Assembly: GCF_029961145.1 (NCBI RefSeq)
Contig: NZ_JASBRG010000005.1
Location: forward strand, 434,001 to 498,000
Direction of reading: 5' to 3'
DNA length: 64,000 nt
Origin: Pinibacter soli
GTDB taxonomy: Bacteria; Bacteroidota; Bacteroidia; Chitinophagales; Chitinophagaceae
Made by a program: the position numbers and the translations under genes. The notes under the pieces are model-generated. The model was not told the DNA's origin. It made no database searches and saw only the letters and a program-made list of their open reading frames with translations. Shown one piece after another: positions 8,528-16,646 of this stretch. Numbering within the stretch: position 1 is the stretch's first letter; every line of letters starts with the position of its first letter.

Positions 8528-9832
8528 ATGAAACAATTACTACCGATCGTGTTGTTTGCGGCTTTGTGTCCGCTGCTTTCCAAAGCACAACCCAACTACA
8601 CTCCCACTGCTGAAAACCTTCGCAACAGGGAGGAATTTCAAAATGACAAGTTTGGTATTTTTATTCACTGGGGCATTTATAGTATGCTGGCTGATGGCGA
8701 ATGGGCATTACAAACAAAGAACCTCAAGCAGAAGAATTACGAGCAACTGGCTTCAGGTTTTTATCCTTCAAAATTTAATGCTGATTACTGGGTTGCATCC
8801 ATCAAAGCATCGGGAGCAAAATACATTTGCATCACCTCACGTCACCACGATGGCTTCTCAATGTTTGACACAAAATATTCCGACTACAACATTGTAAAAG
8901 CAACTCCTTTTAAAAGAGATATTTTGAAAGAACTATCTGATGCCTGCGCAAAACAAGGCATCAGATTGCACGTCTATTATTCTCACCTGGACTGGGGAAG
9001 AGAAGACTATCCGGTTGGTAGAACGGGCCACAATACGGGCCGCACGGGCAAATCACAGAATTATGACAGCTACTTCAAATTCATGAACAATCAATTGACA
9101 GAGATACTGACCAACTATGGAAAGATCGGTGCTATTTGGTTTGATGGAAAATGGGATCAGGATCAAAATAAAAATTTTGACTGGCGCCTTGATGAACAAT
9201 ATGCGTTGATTCATTCTCTTCAACCGGCTTGTATGATTGGCAATAACCATCACGAAGCGACTATTTCGGGAGAAGATTTTCAAATGTTTGAAAAAGATCT
9301 CCCTGGTCAAAACACTACAGGATTTGCTGATGAACAAAAAGTTGGTGCACTTCCTATGGAGACTTGTGAAACAATGAACAATTCATGGGGCTACAATATT
9401 AACGACAACAATTTTAAATCGACAAAAGACATTGTTCAATATCTTGTGAAGGCGGCTGGTAACAATGCTAATTTTCTGTTGAATGTAGGACCTCAGCCAA
9501 ATGGCGAAATCCCTGCAACAAGCATTCAACGTTTGAAAGAAGTTGGAGACTGGATGCACACATATGGCGAAACAGTTTACGGCACAAGAGGCGGTATTGT
9601 TTCTCCGAGAGTATGGGGTGTGACTACGCAAAACGGCAACAGGCTTTTTGTACACATATTGAAATTGCAGGATAACGTTTTATTTGTTCCTTTAAAAGAT
9701 AAGAAAGTAAAAAAAGCAACGGTGTTCGCAACAAAAGTACCATTGAAGTTTACCCAAAACCAGGATGGGCTTGTAATTACGCTAGATAAGGTACCGGATG
9801 AGATTGATTATGTTGTGGAGCTGGGAATGTAG
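8528..9832 (+). CDS. Alpha-L-fucosidase, GH29, exported
   Basis: Hydrolyses terminal alpha-L-fucosyl residues from glycans with retention of configuration. The 434-residue product has a signal peptide (residues 1-20, ending LLSKA|QPN), the GH29 opening KFGIFIHWGIYS (residues 41-52), RHHDGF (105-110), and the nucleophile Asp206 in IGAIWFDGKWD. A C-terminal beta-rich region follows from about residue 345. No lipobox or type IX tail is visible, so the periplasm is the likely site. It forms a two-gene unit with the upstream AraC regulator. Confidence 0.95.
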   Translation: MKQLLPIVLFAALCPLLSKAQPNYTPTAENLRNREEFQNDKFGIFIHWGIYSMLADGEWALQTKNLKQKNYEQLASGFYPSKFNADYWVASIKASGAKYICITSRHHDGFSMFDTKYSDYNIVKATPFKRDILKELSDACAKQGIRLHVYYSHLDWGREDYPVGRTGHNTGRTGKSQNYDSYFKFMNNQLTEILTNYGKIGAIWFDGKWDQDQNKNFDWRLDEQYALIHSLQPACMIGNNHHEATISGEDFQMFEKDLPGQNTTGFADEQKVGALPMETCETMNNSWGYNINDNNFKSTKDIVQYLVKAAGNNANFLLNVGPQPNGEIPATSIQRLKEVGDWMHTYGETVYGTRGGIVSPRVWGVTTQNGNRLFVHILKLQDNVLFVPLKDKKVKKATVFATKVPLKFTQNQDGLVITLDKVPDEIDYVVELGM

Positions 9833-9853
9833 AAGGAATTGAAAATGTTGTAG

Positions 9854-9912
9854 GGGCGAATCGCATTCGCCCTAAGCGTTAGGCGCCGGGCATTGAGCCT
9901 TGCGCCTTTTTT
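9854..9912 (+). terminator. Tandem hairpins with T-run downstream of the fucosidase gene
   Basis: A perfect 8-bp hairpin (gggcgaat at 9854-9861, attcgccc at 9865-9872) is followed by a second stem (aggcgc 9881-9886, gcgcct 9902-9907) leading into tttttt. The second is a good rho-independent terminator. The aagcgttaggcg wording recurs in the dyad at 58545-58579. Confidence 0.75.
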
Positions 9913-9950
9913 ATTAGCTTTATCACATTACTTCAACACAACTTATCGAT

Positions 9951-10721
9951 ATGAAGATTGCCACCTATAATGTGAATGGCGTGAATGGTCGTCTACCGGT
10001 TTTATTGCGTTGGCTGGATGAATCAAAGCCTGATGTGGTTTGTTTGCAGGAGTTAAAAGCGCCACAGGAAAAATTTCCTGAGCAGGCAATTAAAAATGCT
10101 GGATACAATTGCATCTGGCACGGCCAAAAAAGCTGGAACGGCGTTGCCATCCTTTCACGCAAACATGCTATTGAAGAAGTTTGCAGAGCGCTACCGGGCG
10201 ACCCTGAAGATTTGCACAGCCGCTACATAGAGGCGAAGATTGATGGCATAACGATCGGTTGTTTGTATTTACCAAACGGCAATCCTGCCCCCGGGCCTAA
10301 GTTCGATTATAAGCTGGCATGGTTCAAAAGATTAACCGCACACGCAAAAGATCTGCTATCGCGTGACGAGCCAACGATTCTTACGGGAGATTACAATGTA
10401 ATGCCGACAGAGCTTGATGTTTACAAACCGGAGAAATGGGTGGATGATGCGCTGTTTCGCCCCGAAGTTCGTGAGGCGTTTCATACCCTTGTGGCGCAAG
10501 GCTGGACGGATGCGCTGCGCAAATTACACCCTGATGAAAAGATCTATACTTTCTGGGATTATTTCCGCAATGCATTTGGAAGGGACGCCGGCTTACGCAT
10601 TGATCACTTTTTACTAAGTAATCATTTCGATAAAAAATTAAAAGGCGCCGGCGTCGATAAATACGTAAGAGGTTGGGAAAAATCGAGTGATCATGCTCCG
10701 GTGTGGATTGAGATCAAATGA
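9951..10721 (+). CDS. xth: Exodeoxyribonuclease III (AP endonuclease, EEP family)
   Basis: A 256-residue endonuclease/exonuclease/phosphatase-fold enzyme of base-excision repair that cuts 5' of abasic sites and removes 3' blocks. Visible family motifs: NVNGVNGRLPVLLRWL, the metal-binding Glu in VVCLQELKAP (residue about 34), TGDYNVMPTELDV (catalytic Asp and Asn), RIDHFLLS and the final SSDHAPVWIEI with the catalytic Asp-His pair. Length and start are normal. It is a single gene behind a terminator. Confidence 0.95.
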   Translation: MKIATYNVNGVNGRLPVLLRWLDESKPDVVCLQELKAPQEKFPEQAIKNAGYNCIWHGQKSWNGVAILSRKHAIEEVCRALPGDPEDLHSRYIEAKIDGITIGCLYLPNGNPAPGPKFDYKLAWFKRLTAHAKDLLSRDEPTILTGDYNVMPTELDVYKPEKWVDDALFRPEVREAFHTLVAQGWTDALRKLHPDEKIYTFWDYFRNAFGRDAGLRIDHFLLSNHFDKKLKGAGVDKYVRGWEKSSDHAPVWIEIK

Positions 10722-11168
10722 TTGAGGTCTTTTATTGACTGTTTTTGATTTGAAAAAATTCGGGGATGATCTCCTTCAAAATTCATTATTAGAAATTCTA
10801 CGTGCACGGAAGCAATGGCATGTCAATACGGATTTCTTAAAACACTTTTTTCATACACAAATTGTTCTTAACTGGCGTAAGAAATTTTAAACCGGACAAG
10901 CTTAACTTTCTCATAAACCCATCACCGTAAATTCTGCAAATCGGCATAGCAAAGTTTCGATTTGTCAAAATACTTATTAACATTTTCTTAGTTATATTAC
11001 TTTTTTTTACCATACACATCTACGTTAGTTATCACTTGGAATGGTAATTTTACCCGTCTAACTATGTGCATTTCAGTGAGTTGATCAGCTTCGGGTATTG
11101 CACTATCAATTTCTAATTTGTACTTTTCACCAGTCTTAATCCGTCTTTTTAAACAAATCCGTTATTCC
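10722..11168. other. 447-bp intergenic region without a supported gene
   Basis: AT-rich leader between the exonuclease gene and the large surface-protein gene. Reading frames on both strands are short and lack protein-like composition; a 60-codon minus-strand frame at 10837-11019 is not convincing. The region probably carries the promoter and a long 5' leader for the gene at 11169. I see no riboswitch-like structure I can name. Confidence 0.5.
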
Positions 11169-13400
11169 ATGAAAAAGAATTTTACAAAACTTCTTTTTTT
11201 ATTCCTGCTCAGCGTACCGCTGGTGGGCCTTTCCCAACTTTCCAACGGAGGCATTAATGCTTATTTTGGCATTGACGGTGATACCCGTGGCAACTTTGTA
11301 AAATATGGCCCAGTCCAAGGATTCATTTCAAGTGATGACTGGTTTTCAGGAATTGCCTCTGGCCAAAATGTCGTTGATACATCAAACGCATCGTATTACC
11401 GAAATCTTCTTTCTGCAGGAGGCAATCTGGCTTTCAACAAACTTATGCCGGTTCCACTATTTTCAAAGATAAATGGCAAATTGTGGCTTGATGGTGTGTA
11501 TGGCAGGGATTACATATCTGCAAGCTCATTATTTGACTCCACCATTTTTGCATCCTCTTCAAAAAATGGAGATGATCCCAAGAACTGGACAGGCGGCATT
11601 TCTAACACTCCCGTTAAAAATGACCTTATAGATGTGCTGGCACATATGCGCAGAGACGGTCCCAGCGTTTATGATTCGCTGTGGCTTTTTACCGGCGTGT
11701 CGACTGTGGGAACAAATGGTTCACGATATTTTGATATCGAGCTTTACAAAGACTCGTTCAATTACGTGAATAACAAATTCATTTCGAAAGGTCCGAACGC
11801 GGGCCACACACAGTGGAAGTTTGATGCGGCCGGAAACATCACACAAACCGGCGACATGATCCTTGCGGTGAATTTTACTCCTGGTGCTGCGCCCGTTGTT
11901 GATGTGCGGATATGGATAAGCCGAAATACGTTTACCACCATTACCCCTAAATATTTCAACTTTGGAACTGTTCTCGATGGAGCAACAGCTTTACCGACTT
12001 ATGGTTATGCGTCTATCTTGTCAAAGGCTGGAACCACAAACTTTGGAACGGGTACCTCAAACTATTCAACCACTGCGGCAAATGATACAACCTGGGCCAC
12101 ACCTTGGGGAACACAGACAGCTTCCGGCGGTTGGGGAATGCAATTTGAGTCACTACAGCTCGTTGAAATTGGCCTGAACCTCACGAGGATCGGAGTTGAT
12201 CCGGCGCTTTACGGACTATTGAGCCCATGTACGCCTATGTTTGATGATATCTTCTTTAAGTCAAGATCATCGAACTCTTTTTCCTCCAACATGCAGGATT
12301 TTGTTGCACCTATTCAATTTGTAAAAGATCCGTTAATGGATTTCACTGTTCAGTCGGATACATTAAGATGTAATCACACAGCAGGCGCCATTACTATTAC
12401 CGATCATTCAACAGTTGGAAAATATACATGGACAACAGCTGACGGTGCAGTCATTAACAGCTCAAATGCGAGTGGCTCGCAAATCACACTTGATAAACCT
12501 GGAACTTACATCGTATCAGGTTCGCCTGCCGATGGTTGTCCTCCGACAAGAGTTGATACTATTGTAATTCCTTTGGATACCTTCCCTCCTGTTGCATCTG
12601 CATATGTAGGTATAGGTGCCGACCTCGGTCACGTAAAGTTTTTTGGTGGTGATCCTGTGGCCAGCAACTATCCCACTCCGTTTGGGGGTTCCGATGGTTT
12701 GACCTGGAGCTGGGTTGGGCCAAACGGTTTTACCTCTACAACACAAAACCCTGTTAATGACACAACCTGGGGAACTTACCAACTGGTTGTTACGGAAAAA
12801 AGAAACGGATGTTCGGCTACGGTAACCCAGGATGTGATCAGGGGAATGTTTACAGTAATGTCCACCCCGAATATTCTCCTTACGGGAAAATATGCAAACA
12901 AAGCAGTTGCTATTAAATGGGAAGACAAGGGCTCAAACTATATTGACCATTACCAGATAGAAAAAAGCACTGACGGTTTTAGTTATGCAACAATAGGTTC
13001 GTTGTCTCCGGCTTCAGGAATAAATAATCAGTTTAGTTTTACGGATGTACAACCAGGCTATAAGGCAAACTGGTACCGGATCAAAGGCATACAAAAAAAT
13101 GATAAAATTGCATATTCCAATACGCTAAAAATTGCAGATGGAGCAGATAGCCGATTTTATCTTATAAGAAACTCGCAAAGTCAAAACTTGTCACTGACAT
13201 GCGATATAGAGGCTGATTATAATTGCAACCTGCTTATTTGCAATGTTCTTGGACAAGTGCTGATAAACAAACCTGTTCATTTGCAACGCGGATTAAATAG
13301 TATTGATCTAACATCCAATGCGTTCCAGAAAAATACTATTGGTGTTGTTGTACTATTAAAAGACAACGCAATATTGTACAGCGAAAAAACAATATTTTAA
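11169..13400 (+). CDS. Large secreted protein with PKD-like modules and a type IX secretion-like C-terminus
   Basis: A 743-residue exported protein. Signal peptide: MKKNFTKLLFLFLLSVPLVG LSQ (start ATG 11169; an in-frame ATG at 11118 would add an unlikely leader). The middle, roughly residues 20-400, is beta-rich with no family I recognise. Around residues 400-560 there are Ig/PKD-like segments (TLRCNHTAGAITITD, GTYIVSGSPADGCPPTRVDTI, WSWVGPNGFTSTTQNP). The last 80 residues (NLLICNVLGQVLINKPV, GLNSIDL) resemble the T9SS type A sorting domain, which directs export across the outer membrane. Probably an adhesin-like or envelope protein; function unknown. Confidence 0.85.
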   Translation: MKKNFTKLLFLFLLSVPLVGLSQLSNGGINAYFGIDGDTRGNFVKYGPVQGFISSDDWFSGIASGQNVVDTSNASYYRNLLSAGGNLAFNKLMPVPLFSKINGKLWLDGVYGRDYISASSLFDSTIFASSSKNGDDPKNWTGGISNTPVKNDLIDVLAHMRRDGPSVYDSLWLFTGVSTVGTNGSRYFDIELYKDSFNYVNNKFISKGPNAGHTQWKFDAAGNITQTGDMILAVNFTPGAAPVVDVRIWISRNTFTTITPKYFNFGTVLDGATALPTYGYASILSKAGTTNFGTGTSNYSTTAANDTTWATPWGTQTASGGWGMQFESLQLVEIGLNLTRIGVDPALYGLLSPCTPMFDDIFFKSRSSNSFSSNMQDFVAPIQFVKDPLMDFTVQSDTLRCNHTAGAITITDHSTVGKYTWTTADGAVINSSNASGSQITLDKPGTYIVSGSPADGCPPTRVDTIVIPLDTFPPVASAYVGIGADLGHVKFFGGDPVASNYPTPFGGSDGLTWSWVGPNGFTSTTQNPVNDTTWGTYQLVVTEKRNGCSATVTQDVIRGMFTVMSTPNILLTGKYANKAVAIKWEDKGSNYIDHYQIEKSTDGFSYATIGSLSPASGINNQFSFTDVQPGYKANWYRIKGIQKNDKIAYSNTLKIADGADSRFYLIRNSQSQNLSLTCDIEADYNCNLLICNVLGQVLINKPVHLQRGLNSIDLTSNAFQKNTIGVVVLLKDNAILYSEKTIF

Positions 13401-13448
13401 GATCAATAAACGACAATAAAGGTCGTACCCATTTTTTACATTTCTCCG

Positions 13449-13480
13449 AAGCTATCGACTGAAAGGTTGATAGCTTTTTT
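13449..13480 (+). terminator. Rho-independent terminator
   Basis: Stem aagctatc (13449-13456) with gatagctt (13469-13476), followed by a T-run. Its loop (gactgaaaggtt) closely matches that of the terminator at 14221, suggesting that the two share ancestry. Confidence 0.85.
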
Positions 13481-13614
13481 GTTAACCAGCACATGACGAC
13501 ACCTACCCGAATGGTCAAAATCCATTATTTAACGGTAAAATCTAAATTTTTCATAGAATTTGATCTATTTTTAAATCACCTCATTCGAACACCATTTCCT
13601 TAAAAAATTTCATT

Positions 13615-14199
13615 ATGAAATCATCTTTCGTTATCATTATCGCATGTATGACGGTCTCTTTTTTTGCCCAGGGGCAGACTGTAAAGCCGCTAGCAGATAC
13701 GACTGTCAAGCCACTAACAGATACGTTAACCAAACCTGTGGTCGACACCGCAGCTGAAGCAAAAAAGACTGCCGACAGCCTCGCTGCAGCTAAGGCTTCT
13801 CAAAACTGCTACACTAAGTGGTACGATTATATGCGCACTCACGGTGCAAAACCGGTTCCCGATGGAATACAGAAAGTTGTTATCACATTTAAAAGCGGAG
13901 AAAGTTGCCATTGCTTTATGGGGAAAATAGAAGTAGTGGGCGGCAAAATGAAAGCGCCTTTGTATGTTCAGGAAGAAAATGGAGATTTCAAAACATCTGC
14001 AGATTTTGGGAAGAAGCTAGATCCGGAGTTTGTGGCTTCAATGGGTGCCGATCTGTGGAAAATCAGCGACGGCATGAGTGCGTTGTTCCGCACTACGGAC
14101 CAGGAATATGGCAGGATCTTCTTCTATGAATTCGCAAACAAAGGCAAAAGCACTAAAAAAGTTGCTCCATCTCCTGAAGAGTTAATAAAACCAGAGTAA
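13615..14199 (+). CDS. Small exported protein, hypothetical
   Basis: A 194-residue protein with a signal peptide (MKSSFVIIIACMTVSFFAQG Q). Next is a low-complexity stretch, residues about 20-60, with three degenerate repeats (VKPLADT, VKPLTDT, TKPVVDT) and an Ala-rich helix, which looks like a periplasmic linker. Residues about 65-185 form a compact domain with YDYMRTHGAKPVPDGIQKVV and a single CHC (ESCHCFM). I do not recognise the family. It lies alone between two related terminators and is the last host gene before the prophage. Confidence 0.75.
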   Translation: MKSSFVIIIACMTVSFFAQGQTVKPLADTTVKPLTDTLTKPVVDTAAEAKKTADSLAAAKASQNCYTKWYDYMRTHGAKPVPDGIQKVVITFKSGESCHCFMGKIEVVGGKMKAPLYVQEENGDFKTSADFGKKLDPEFVASMGADLWKISDGMSALFRTTDQEYGRIFFYEFANKGKSTKKVAPSPEELIKPE

Positions 14200-14220
14200 A
14201 ACATCTTAATACTTTTGCTA

Positions 14221-14254
14221 AAAGCTATCGAACTGAAATGTTTGATGGCTTTTT
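14221..14254 (+). terminator. Rho-independent terminator
   Basis: Stem aaagctatc with gatggcttt (one wobble), loop gaactgaaatgttt, followed by ttgttttt. It is near-identical in design and loop sequence to the hairpin at 13449-13480 downstream of the preceding gene. Confidence 0.8.
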
Positions 14255-14324
14255 GTTTTTAAAATTGTCATACGTAGTACTACCTTGATACAACTTCGCG
14301 GCCGAACTGTAGCAATGATAAAAC

Positions 14325-14355
14325 AAAAAAGGGACTACATTTCTGTAATCCCTTT
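14325..14355 (-). terminator. Original host terminator of tRNA-Cys, now stranded at the left prophage junction
   Basis: On the minus strand aaagggattaca (complement of 14344-14355) pairs with tgtagtcccttt (complement of 14328-14339; one G-U), followed by a run of six T (complement of 14325-14330). It directly abuts and overlaps the attL core by three bases. In the unoccupied chromosome it would lie just after the tRNA-Cys 3' end, so it is very likely that gene's native terminator. Integration has moved it 43 kb away. Confidence 0.75.
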
Positions 14356-14375
14356 CGAGGTCCCGAGCGGATTCG
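14353..14375. repeat. attL: attL core, 23-bp direct repeat (tRNA-Cys 3' fragment)
   Basis: The 23 bases from tttcgaggtcc to gcggattcg are identical to 57418-57440, with mismatches immediately outside on both sides. The copy holds the last 20 or so bases of tRNA-Cys (T-arm 3' side and acceptor 3' strand) without the rest of the tRNA. It is therefore the duplicate created by site-specific integration. Confidence 0.93.
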
Positions 14376-14449
14376 GTGAAATATTTTTTTTAATTGATTT
14401 TCAACTGTTTAATACTTAAAATATACAGGAGATTAAACATAGGTAAAAC

Positions 14450-14818
14450 TTATTCATCCATTTTCGCGAAATCATTGATAATAAATAATCTTCCTTTTTC
14501 ATCTTTAAAAACACCTGGATCGCTTTCTTTCTTGTCCGCGTCATACTGAATTTTGTATTTCCAAACGTGGTTCTGGTAGTCGTCTTTAAATTTAAAGAAC
14601 ATAAATGTCTGTACACGAAAATCCGTGCTGTATAATTGCGATGCTATGCATTTTGCATCTGCTTCTGTAATGTCTGCAACTAGAATATTCTTAAACCTTC
14701 CGTTATCTTGTAATACAACAAAATCTTTACAAGCAGGCTTGCTTTCGGCTTCAGATGGTGCACTTCCGCATGAGCAACATATTAATGCAAAAAACGTCGC
14801 TACGAAAAACAATTTCAT
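14450..14818 (-). CDS. Prophage-borne lipoprotein, candidate lysogenic conversion gene
   Basis: A 122-residue protein with an N-terminal signal and cysteine-rich lipobox (MKLFFVATFFALICCSCGSA). The mature part is a single small domain (FVVLQDNGRFKNILVADITEADAKCIA, TFMFFKFKDDYQNHVWKYKI) with no family I can name. It lies at the extreme left end of the prophage, transcribed from the same strand as the repressor and 42 bp after it, so it may be expressed in the lysogen. That position is typical of morons, which alter the host envelope or exclude other phages; the role here is inference. Confidence 0.75.
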   Translation of the reverse strand: MKLFFVATFFALICCSCGSAPSEAESKPACKDFVVLQDNGRFKNILVADITEADAKCIASQLYSTDFRVQTFMFFKFKDDYQNHVWKYKIQYDADKKESDPGVFKDEKGRLFIINDFAKMDE

Positions 14819-14833
14819 AGTTTTTGATTTAGT

Positions 14834-14854
14834 GGTTATACATTATGAATAACC
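14834..14854. promoter_or_regulatory. Short inverted repeat between lipoprotein and repressor genes
   Basis: ggttat (14834-14839) and ataacc (14849-14854) form a 6-bp dyad just upstream of the leftward lipoprotein start. It could be an operator for that gene or a weak terminator after the repressor gene. No T-run follows, so I lean towards an operator. Confidence 0.35.
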
Positions 14855-14860
14855 GCAATG

Positions 14861-15607
14861 TTACACATTTATTTCAAATTTTTTAGGAGGGGGCATATTC
14901 CAGTCCATTTTCTTTTTTACTCTCCACAATTCTTTGATGTCAGATATGTTCATTTTGTACTGAGGATAAAATTCGTCGTTGTCGCTAATCACAACAAACT
15001 CTTCCTTGCTTTTTTTGAAGAGCCGTTTTATAATAATATCATTTTCTAAAACGATCACATAAATGTAAAAATCTGCGATAGAATGCCAGTTCTCCTGGTC
15101 TACTCTCTCGCTAACACAATGATAACCTTCTTTTAAGGTAGGCTCCATACTGTCTCCTTCAATGTCAAAAATGCGATAGCGAGGGCCTCTATAGGGGAAT
15201 CCGGGTATAAAAATTCTTTCCAATTGGTTTAGGTATATAGGGTCAAGAAATCTCCCTAAATATCCAGCTTTTGCCGCAATTGGAACATATGTAATCCCAT
15301 CATTTTCTAAATTATGCTTCAGTTTCTCTTGCAATCTTTGCTTTGTATAGCTACTCATTGAATAGCTGCCGGAGGTGAGCTCCTTAGGAAAAGCGACAAT
15401 TAAGTCTATATCTCCATTAAAAAATGAAAAAAAGTCGTAGTTGTAGTGTTTACTCAACAATGTAAGAACATCTGTTTTTGGAATAGACCCTCCCTCGTAA
15501 CGCTGAATTTGCCGCATATTCATCCCTAACACTTCAGCCAACGCAGCTTGCGACTCTCCTGCCGCCTCTCGCAATTCTTTTAATTTTTTACCAAAATCGA
15601 GGTTCAT
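14861..15607 (-). CDS. CI-type phage repressor, XRE HTH plus S24 autoprotease
   Basis: A 248-residue LexA/CI-like repressor. The N-terminal XRE helix-turn-helix spans residues about 5-60 (LKELREAAGESQAALAEVLG, MRQIQRYEGG). The C-terminal S24 peptidase domain has nucleophile Ser153 in IEGDSMEPT and a catalytic Lys194 in IIIKRLFK. The likely self-cleavage bond is Ala114-Gly115 (AAKAGYLG). This is the design of repressors that cleave themselves on RecA-ssDNA after DNA damage, so the prophage is expected to be SOS-inducible. It is divergent from the cro-like gene across a 133-bp operator region. Confidence 0.93.
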   Translation of the reverse strand: MNLDFGKKLKELREAAGESQAALAEVLGMNMRQIQRYEGGSIPKTDVLTLLSKHYNYDFFSFFNGDIDLIVAFPKELTSGSYSMSSYTKQRLQEKLKHNLENDGITYVPIAAKAGYLGRFLDPIYLNQLERIFIPGFPYRGPRYRIFDIEGDSMEPTLKEGYHCVSERVDQENWHSIADFYIYVIVLENDIIIKRLFKKSKEEFVVISDNDEFYPQYKMNISDIKELWRVKKKMDWNMPPPKKFEINV

Positions 15608-15740
15608 TTTAAAAATATTTTAATAAAACAGCGTATAACTTAAATGTCGTGTATTTTTTCACTAAATGTCCACAAACCATTTTGAGTTACGACATTTTTG
15701 TCGGACTTTTGTATTCGAAGGCAAACAAACGTACAAAAAA
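15608..15740. promoter_or_regulatory. Immunity-region operators between repressor and cro-like gene
   Basis: The divergent space contains several copies of an aaatgtc motif: aaatgtcg at 15642-15649, aaatgtcc at 15664-15671, a dyad cgaca-tttt-tgtcg at 15690-15703, and aaatgtcc spanning the downstream start codon at 15739-15746. The dyad and matching half-sites are the expected pattern for shared CI/Cro operators controlling the lysogenic and lytic promoters. Assignment to these proteins is inference from position. Confidence 0.65.
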
Positions 15741-15980
15741 ATGTCCAAAGCATACAGCGATATGTCGCAAATAGAGAAGTTTTCACATGAGTTGCAGCAA
15801 CTTAAGGTGGACATTACCCCTAAAGATCGAACCGAAGCAATGGCAGAGTTAGGTATTAAATCAAACTCTACTATATCAAAATACCTGAATGGCAAGCTTG
15901 CAGATCTTGACACCGCGTCAAGCTTGCTTGCATTTTTCAAGAGAAAAATTAAGGACCGCAACAAAATCTTAAACGCGTAG
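15741..15980 (+). CDS. Cro-like small DNA-binding protein
   Basis: A 79-residue protein (start ATG 15741, MSKAYSDMSQIEKFSHEL) with a helix-turn-helix-like core: RTEAMAELGIKSNSTISKYLNGKLADLDTASSLLAFFK. It is the first rightward gene opposite the CI-type repressor, the position of Cro in lambdoid switches. An upstream ATG at 15666 would push the start into the operator region and is unlikely. The start codon itself overlaps an aaatgtcc operator-like motif, which suggests direct repression of its own translation start region or promoter. Confidence 0.7.
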   Translation: MSKAYSDMSQIEKFSHELQQLKVDITPKDRTEAMAELGIKSNSTISKYLNGKLADLDTASSLLAFFKRKIKDRNKILNA

Positions 15981-16005
15981 TAAAAACATTTTAACCCTAA
16001 ACTCT

Positions 16006-16284
16006 ATGGATTTTCAGAAGCAAATACTTCAGCGCTTAGATCGCATAGAAAGGAAACTGTCTATGCAGAATCAGCAACAAGCCAAGGCGAAGACAGTAAC
16101 CTGGGTAAAGGCTCACATCATCACCACACTTACAGGATGGGATAATCAGGCAATGCGTAGAGCGAGGCAGCAAAACCTTATCAACTACCGCCGGCTTGAT
16201 GAAGTTAACGGCTATGAGTACGAGCTCGAAAGCCTCAACTCAATTTTCATTAAGAATCAGCATACACAAACAATTTCAAACTGA
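16006..16284 (+). CDS. Excisionase-like or DNA-binding protein
   Basis: A 92-residue protein with an N-terminal coiled-coil-like segment (MDFQKQILQRLDRIERKLSM) and a basic middle (VTWVKAHIITTLTGWDNQAMRRARQQNLINYRRLDEVNGYEYE) that resembles the winged-helix/MerR-like excisionase and phage DNA-binding proteins widespread in Bacteroidota elements. As second gene of the rightward early operon it may direct excision or early regulation. Exact role unproven. Confidence 0.6.
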   Translation: MDFQKQILQRLDRIERKLSMQNQQQAKAKTVTWVKAHIITTLTGWDNQAMRRARQQNLINYRRLDEVNGYEYELESLNSIFIKNQHTQTISN

Positions 16285-16363
16285 AAATATTTAGCCTCAA
16301 TATGAGGGATTGCACATTTTAAAATCCAATGCTTAGAAAACCAACAACCTTAAATCAAAAAGC

Positions 16364-16543
16364 ATGACAGCAGTACACAACATGGAGCCAATCTTAAAAA
16401 ACATCTTCTTCGGATGTGTGTTCCTGGTAGCGATCGCATACGTCTTCGCATGGGATCCTGTAACGACCAAAGAAGTTAGGAAGAGCGACAGGCGAAATAA
16501 AACGCCTAAGCCACAACCTCCGCGATACAAAAGAGTCTCATAG
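16364..16543 (+). CDS. Small single-span membrane protein, hypothetical
   Basis: A 59-residue ORF (MTAVHNMEPILKNIFFGCVF). One hydrophobic segment (residues about 12-30, NIFFGCVFLVAIAYVFAW) is followed by a strongly basic, proline-rich tail (RKSDRRNKTPKPQPPRYKRV). The second Met (16382) is an alternative start. The composition is protein-like, and it fills the only gap between the excisionase-like gene and the structured RNA. No family recognised. Confidence 0.55.
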   Translation: MTAVHNMEPILKNIFFGCVFLVAIAYVFAWDPVTTKEVRKSDRRNKTPKPQPPRYKRVS

Positions 16544-16618
16544 TAAGGTTTAATGGATATTGGTAGGCCCAGCTAGTCTTGGCAGGGCATTTAATGTGAT
16601 TTTCATATGGCAAGCATA

Positions 16619-16641
16619 GCCCGGTTATTCTTAACGGGGCT
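16619..16641 (+). other. Strong hairpin just upstream of the tRNA-like RNA
   Basis: agccc-g-gtta, loop ttct, taac-g-gggct: nine pairs interrupted by one G-G mismatch, with no T-run afterwards. It ends six bases before the acceptor stem of the tRNA-like structure. Further upstream, gccc (16667 reading in the preceding line begins at 16567) pairs with gggc at 16585-16588. The whole 16555-16769 segment therefore looks like one structured RNA region rather than coding DNA. Confidence 0.45.
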
Positions 16642-16646
16642 CGAAT

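Noticed and set aside
10837-11019. 60-codon minus-strand ORF in the gap before the large surface protein.
   Set aside because: Lacks a protein-like pattern and neighbours; probably part of an untranslated leader region on the other strand.
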